From Clostridiales bacterium (GTDB taxonomy: Bacteria > Bacillota > Clostridia > Oscillospirales > Oscillospiraceae), in the NCBI GenBank assembly GCA_003516765.1, contig DPCD01000143.1, forward strand, positions 1-5,276: a stretch of DNA of 5,276 nucleotides, in the 5' to 3' direction. Under the pieces are notes generated by a model, which did not search any database, was not told the DNA's origin, and saw only the letters and a list, made by a program, of their open reading frames with translations. Shown piece after piece: positions 5,233 to 5,276 of the stretch; within the stretch, counting starts at the first letter, position 1, and each line of letters begins with the position of its first letter. A program made the translations under genes and the position numbers.

Positions 5233-5276
5233 AAAAAGAAAGACCACCCATCAGGTGGTCTTTCTTTTTTGGTGGA
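5226..5276. repeat. 23-bp perfect inverted repeat joining the tRNA end to the window edge
   Basis: Positions 5226-5248 are exactly complementary to 5254-5276 around a 5-nt centre, CATCA. The left arm includes the last seven bases of the tRNA (TCCACCA) and the right arm ends at the last base of the window, so the repeat may continue beyond it. Confidence 0.9.
5232..5270 (+). terminator. tRNA-Val terminator, probably bidirectional
   Basis: A 17-bp perfect stem (5232-5248 with 5254-5270) has a GC-rich top (GACCACC/GGTGGTC) and an A-rich left, T-rich right base (TCTTTCTTTTTT), which serves as the T tract on the plus strand. The symmetric A run would serve the same role for transcripts arriving from the right. 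The stem begins on the last A of the tRNA's CCA. Confidence 0.9.

Overview
The window looks like a chromosomal segment of a moderately GC-rich, low-branching Firmicute, probably a clostridial gut-type bacterium (Oscillospiraceae-like). The reasons are strong AGGAGG-type ribosome binding sites, a stand-alone MurC with the ESCEY variant, a short class II CCA-adding enzyme without an HD domain, and a yybP-ykoY-type riboswitch. The family placement is inference. No intact mobile element, CRISPR array or rRNA was seen.

Layout from left to right: positions 1-516 hold no gene I can support. They contain a minus-strand intrinsic terminator (218-249), a small hairpin and a TTGCCCC direct repeat. A minus-strand gene for a 101-residue coiled-coil protein of unknown function (517-822) follows. 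It is preceded by a long leader (823-about 1108) with several strong stems, driven by its own TTGACA/TAGAGT promoter. Next is minus-strand murC (1188-2585), read from a promoter with a perfect TATAAT box in the murC/cca intergenic region. The cca gene (2774-3892) runs divergently on the plus strand. Its last 11 bp overlap the tail of a convergent minus-strand gene for a CaCA-family cation exchanger (3882-4859).

The exchanger has the clearest regulatory story. From a TTGACG-17-TATACT promoter (5016-5044), transcription starts at about 5009 and runs through an RNA with the sequence and fold features of the yybP-ykoY manganese riboswitch. The 3' strand of its P1 helix is also the 5' strand of a 13-bp intrinsic terminator. 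This predicts that Mn2+ binding stabilises P1, prevents termination and turns on the exchanger, which suggests that the protein exports Mn2+ rather than, or as well as, Ca2+.

The right end holds a tRNA-Val(CAC) gene with an encoded CCA end, a near-consensus extended -10 promoter and a strong terminator. The terminator's inverted repeat extends perfectly into the tRNA 3' end and runs to the last base of the window. The genes are mostly separate housekeeping units (cell wall precursor synthesis, tRNA end repair, metal homeostasis, tRNA) rather than one operon. The least explained parts are the structured leader and its coiled-coil gene, and the palindromic right edge.
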